Assembly: GCA_016839955.1 (NCBI GenBank)
Contig: JAEOTI010000515.1
Location: forward strand, 1-7,955
Direction: 5' to 3'
Source: Candidatus Hodarchaeota archaeon
GTDB lineage: Archaea; Asgardarchaeota; Heimdallarchaeia; Hodarchaeales; YT1-057
Length of the DNA: 7,955 nucleotides
Under the pieces are notes generated by a model, which was given only the letters and a program-made list of their open reading frames with translations, ran no database searches and had not been told where the DNA came from. Positions within the stretch are counted from its first letter, which is position 1, and every line of letters begins with the position of its first letter. The translations under genes were made by a program, and so were the position numbers. Below are positions 6,651-7,955 of the stretch, one piece after another.

Positions 6651-6931
6651 GAGAAAGATCCTCGTTCCAAATTCTTTTTTGCTCTCATTTCATTGATCTC
6701 GGATAATGACACTCCTCGTAGCTCAATTATACGATAAATTACTTCTAAAAGATCAGTTAATTCTTCAATATTTTTTGTTTGATAATATTCTCTTATTTTC
6801 TCCTCCAATTTCTTCTCTAAATGAAACAGGAACTCTTCATCATTCAGAGTTTTGTATTGACATCTTAAACCCTTGGCTTCAATAATCTCAGGGATTTTAT
6901 CTCTAATCGCTTTATTGTAGACCTTTTCCAT
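6617..6931 (-). CDS. MazG-like nucleotide pyrophosphohydrolase family protein
   Basis: This small protein (104 residues) begins YNKAIRDKIPEIIEAKG (5-21), the hallmark start of a MazG/phosphoribosyl-ATP-pyrophosphohydrolase-like family. Acidic metal-binding positions expected for an all-alpha NTP pyrophosphohydrolase are visible as Glu44 and Glu48 on one helix and Glu57 and Asp60 on the next (EELTDLLEV, 56-64). The end RAKKNLERGSFSKNLFL (83-99) matches the usual K...RGgF...L tail. One of the glutamates normally paired in the first helix is Lys45. The family is thought to hydrolyse nucleoside triphosphates to monophosphate and pyrophosphate in the cytosol; the substrate here is unknown. A GTGAG at 6938-6942 lies six bases before the ATG and supports that start. 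The gene follows the fusion nuclease gene by 25 bases on the same strand, so the two probably share a transcript. A defence role through nucleotide control is speculative. Confidence 0.8.
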   Translation of the reverse strand: MEKVYNKAIRDKIPEIIEAKGLRCQYKTLNDEEFLFHLEKKLEEKIREYYQTKNIEELTDLLEVIYRIIELRGVSLSEINEMRAKKNLERGSFSKNLFLVKTSG

Positions 6932-6956
6932 ATGTTTCTCACTTGATTAAATTGTA

Positions 6957-7925
6957 TTAATTAAGGAATTTGACTGGACGGAGTCGAAATTGCAGTTCGT
7001 ATTCCATTAGTGATACAGTTTGTAGTTCTTGGATAGCATATTGTATTGACTCTTGAAATTTGGAGGCAATTAATAACCCAAAAACGTCTTTCCCCTCTGA
7101 CAACTTCGTTCGCACCCATCCCATGTATCGTAATAATTGGCCTAAATGTCGTTCTCCACCTAGTCCCCGTTTTAACTCGATGACTGTGAGATTTTTATTT
7201 TTCTTATCTTCAGCTAAGATATCAATCCTCCCCGCTGTTTCAGTATTGTACTCCACCCCAATCTCTGCTCCCCGAAAGATCTGTAAATTTTTCTCACGGA
7301 ATTCAGGAATGTTATCCCACCGTGTTACAAGAAATTTCTGCATTAACTTTTCTTCATTAAATTCAAGTGTTAATTGATCAGTATCGAATTTATGCTCTTC
7401 TTCGATAATGGGTGGGAGTTTCCCAAAATTTCTCTCAATGACTTCAGGGATATTATTCGGAGGTGTGAAGAACTCGTTCTTGAAAGGATCTTTTTGACGA
7501 ATGTCTTCTTCAGCTTTTAGAAATAATCTTTCTTTGATGATATCTCGAATTTTTTGGTTCTTTAAAGGTTCATAGAATCCTGGTTTAAACGAAACATAAT
7601 CAATCTGATTTCTTGCTCCTCGGTCAGAGCCGGGACATTTTTGAGAATCTCCCGCCTTCCAATGAATCGACCATAAATCAGTCTTAAGATAATAATATGG
7701 GAGGTGAGCCTTTTTTAGAGCTTGTTCATTTCCAATTTCTTTATAAAAAGCATTGAAACTCTCAGTGATAGATTCTGTTAAGGGGATATTATTTTCTTTA
7801 ATATTGCCTTGTTCTAGTTCGGCAATCACTGATAAGAGCAAAATTGGTTTATATGATTTTTGTTTCACCATCTTTTCGATAGCTGTAAACCATGGAAGTG
7901 ATTGCTCTAGAGAATTCAAAGACAT
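6957..7925 (-). CDS. Sulfur-binding-like domain fused to NucS/EndoMS-type nuclease; candidate type IV restriction enzyme
   Basis: Residue numbers count from the ATG at 7925. Residues 25-90 (KPILLLSVIAELEQG, then LPYYYLKTDLWSIHW) resemble the ScoMcrA-type sulfur-binding domain that reads phosphorothioate DNA in HNH restriction enzymes. Residues 185-322 match the catalytic domain of NucS/EndoMS: GVEYNTETAGRIDIL with Asp235, VIELKRG with Glu250 and Lys252, and QLLRYMGWV with Gln263. Spacing matches the NucS active site (D...ExK...Q). The usual NucS N-terminal domain is absent. By analogy this would be a modification-dependent endonuclease, cutting phosphorothioated or otherwise marked foreign DNA; the modification is inferred. 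The start is uncertain: AGAAGGA (7926-7932) abuts the ATG but sits six bases before an in-frame TTG at 7919, and the frame stays open to the right edge without another start codon. The MazG-like gene follows after 25 bases. No modification genes are visible. Confidence 0.8.
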   Translation of the reverse strand: MSLNSLEQSLPWFTAIEKMVKQKSYKPILLLSVIAELEQGNIKENNIPLTESITESFNAFYKEIGNEQALKKAHLPYYYLKTDLWSIHWKAGDSQKCPGSDRGARNQIDYVSFKPGFYEPLKNQKIRDIIKERLFLKAEEDIRQKDPFKNEFFTPPNNIPEVIERNFGKLPPIIEEEHKFDTDQLTLEFNEEKLMQKFLVTRWDNIPEFREKNLQIFRGAEIGVEYNTETAGRIDILAEDKKNKNLTVIELKRGLGGERHLGQLLRYMGWVRTKLSEGKDVFGLLIASKFQESIQYAIQELQTVSLMEYELQFRLRPVKFLN

Positions 7926-7932
7926 TCCTTCT
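7926..7932 (-). promoter_or_regulatory. Shine-Dalgarno-like AGAAGGA of the fusion nuclease gene
   Basis: On the minus strand AGAAGGA directly touches the ATG at 7925-7923, which is too close for normal use, and stands six bases before the in-frame TTG at 7919-7917. The real product may therefore start at the TTG and be two residues shorter. Confidence 0.45.
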
Positions 7933-7955
7933 AAATTTGTGCTTACAAGTAATAG

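Noticed and set aside
7060..7377. Plus-strand open frame of 105 codons opposite the NucS-like domain
   Set aside because: The minus strand carries clear NucS motifs here; the plus frame has no recognisable domain.
1..7955. CRISPR array, tRNA, insertion sequence or long direct repeats
   Set aside because: No regularly spaced repeats, tRNA-like folds, transposase genes or terminal inverted repeats were seen on either strand.

Overview
This AT-rich window (roughly one-third G+C by eye) holds seven protein genes and no RNA genes, insertion sequences or CRISPR arrays that I can see. Five genes read rightward (bases 1-6378) and two read leftward (6617-7925), with a 238-base convergent gap between them. 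The host is not certain. Low G+C, TTG starts, a NucS-type nuclease and a TATA-box-like element at 1022-1029 would fit an archaeon, but a low-GC bacterium is not excluded.

Rightward block: the centre is a long prokaryotic Argonaute (2645-4858) with a recognisable MID 5'-phosphate pocket and PIWI domain. The first catalytic aspartate of PIWI appears to be replaced by lysine, so the protein probably binds guide and target without cutting. It is flanked by an Mrr-type nuclease with a GAD...QVK active site (1091-1912), a winged-helix-like protein of unknown function that overlaps the nuclease gene by 10 bases (1903-2613), and a TM0106-type nuclease combining RecB-like, helix-hairpin-helix and RNase H-like domains (4873-6378). 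Upstream lies the C-terminal part of an SMC/Rad50/YhaN-like ATPase (1-1008) whose Walker B region is degenerate; it may belong to the same unit or to a neighbouring one. The inferred arrangement is a guide-loaded sensor (Argonaute) beside one or two effector nucleases. This resembles reported long pAgo immune systems in which a catalytically dead Argonaute recruits a nuclease effector, but here there is an extra winged-helix protein, a second nuclease and possibly an SMC-like ATPase.

Leftward block: a two-gene unit, read from the right edge, encodes a protein with an N-terminal region resembling the ScoMcrA-type sulfur-binding (phosphorothioate-DNA reader) domain joined to a NucS/EndoMS-type nuclease domain (6957-7925), then a small MazG-like nucleotide pyrophosphohydrolase (6617-6931). 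The fusion looks like a modification-dependent (type IV) restriction enzyme. The window as a whole therefore reads as part of a defence island.

The convergent gap (6379-6616) contains several small inverted repeats, including a hairpin followed by six T at its right end, and no convincing gene.
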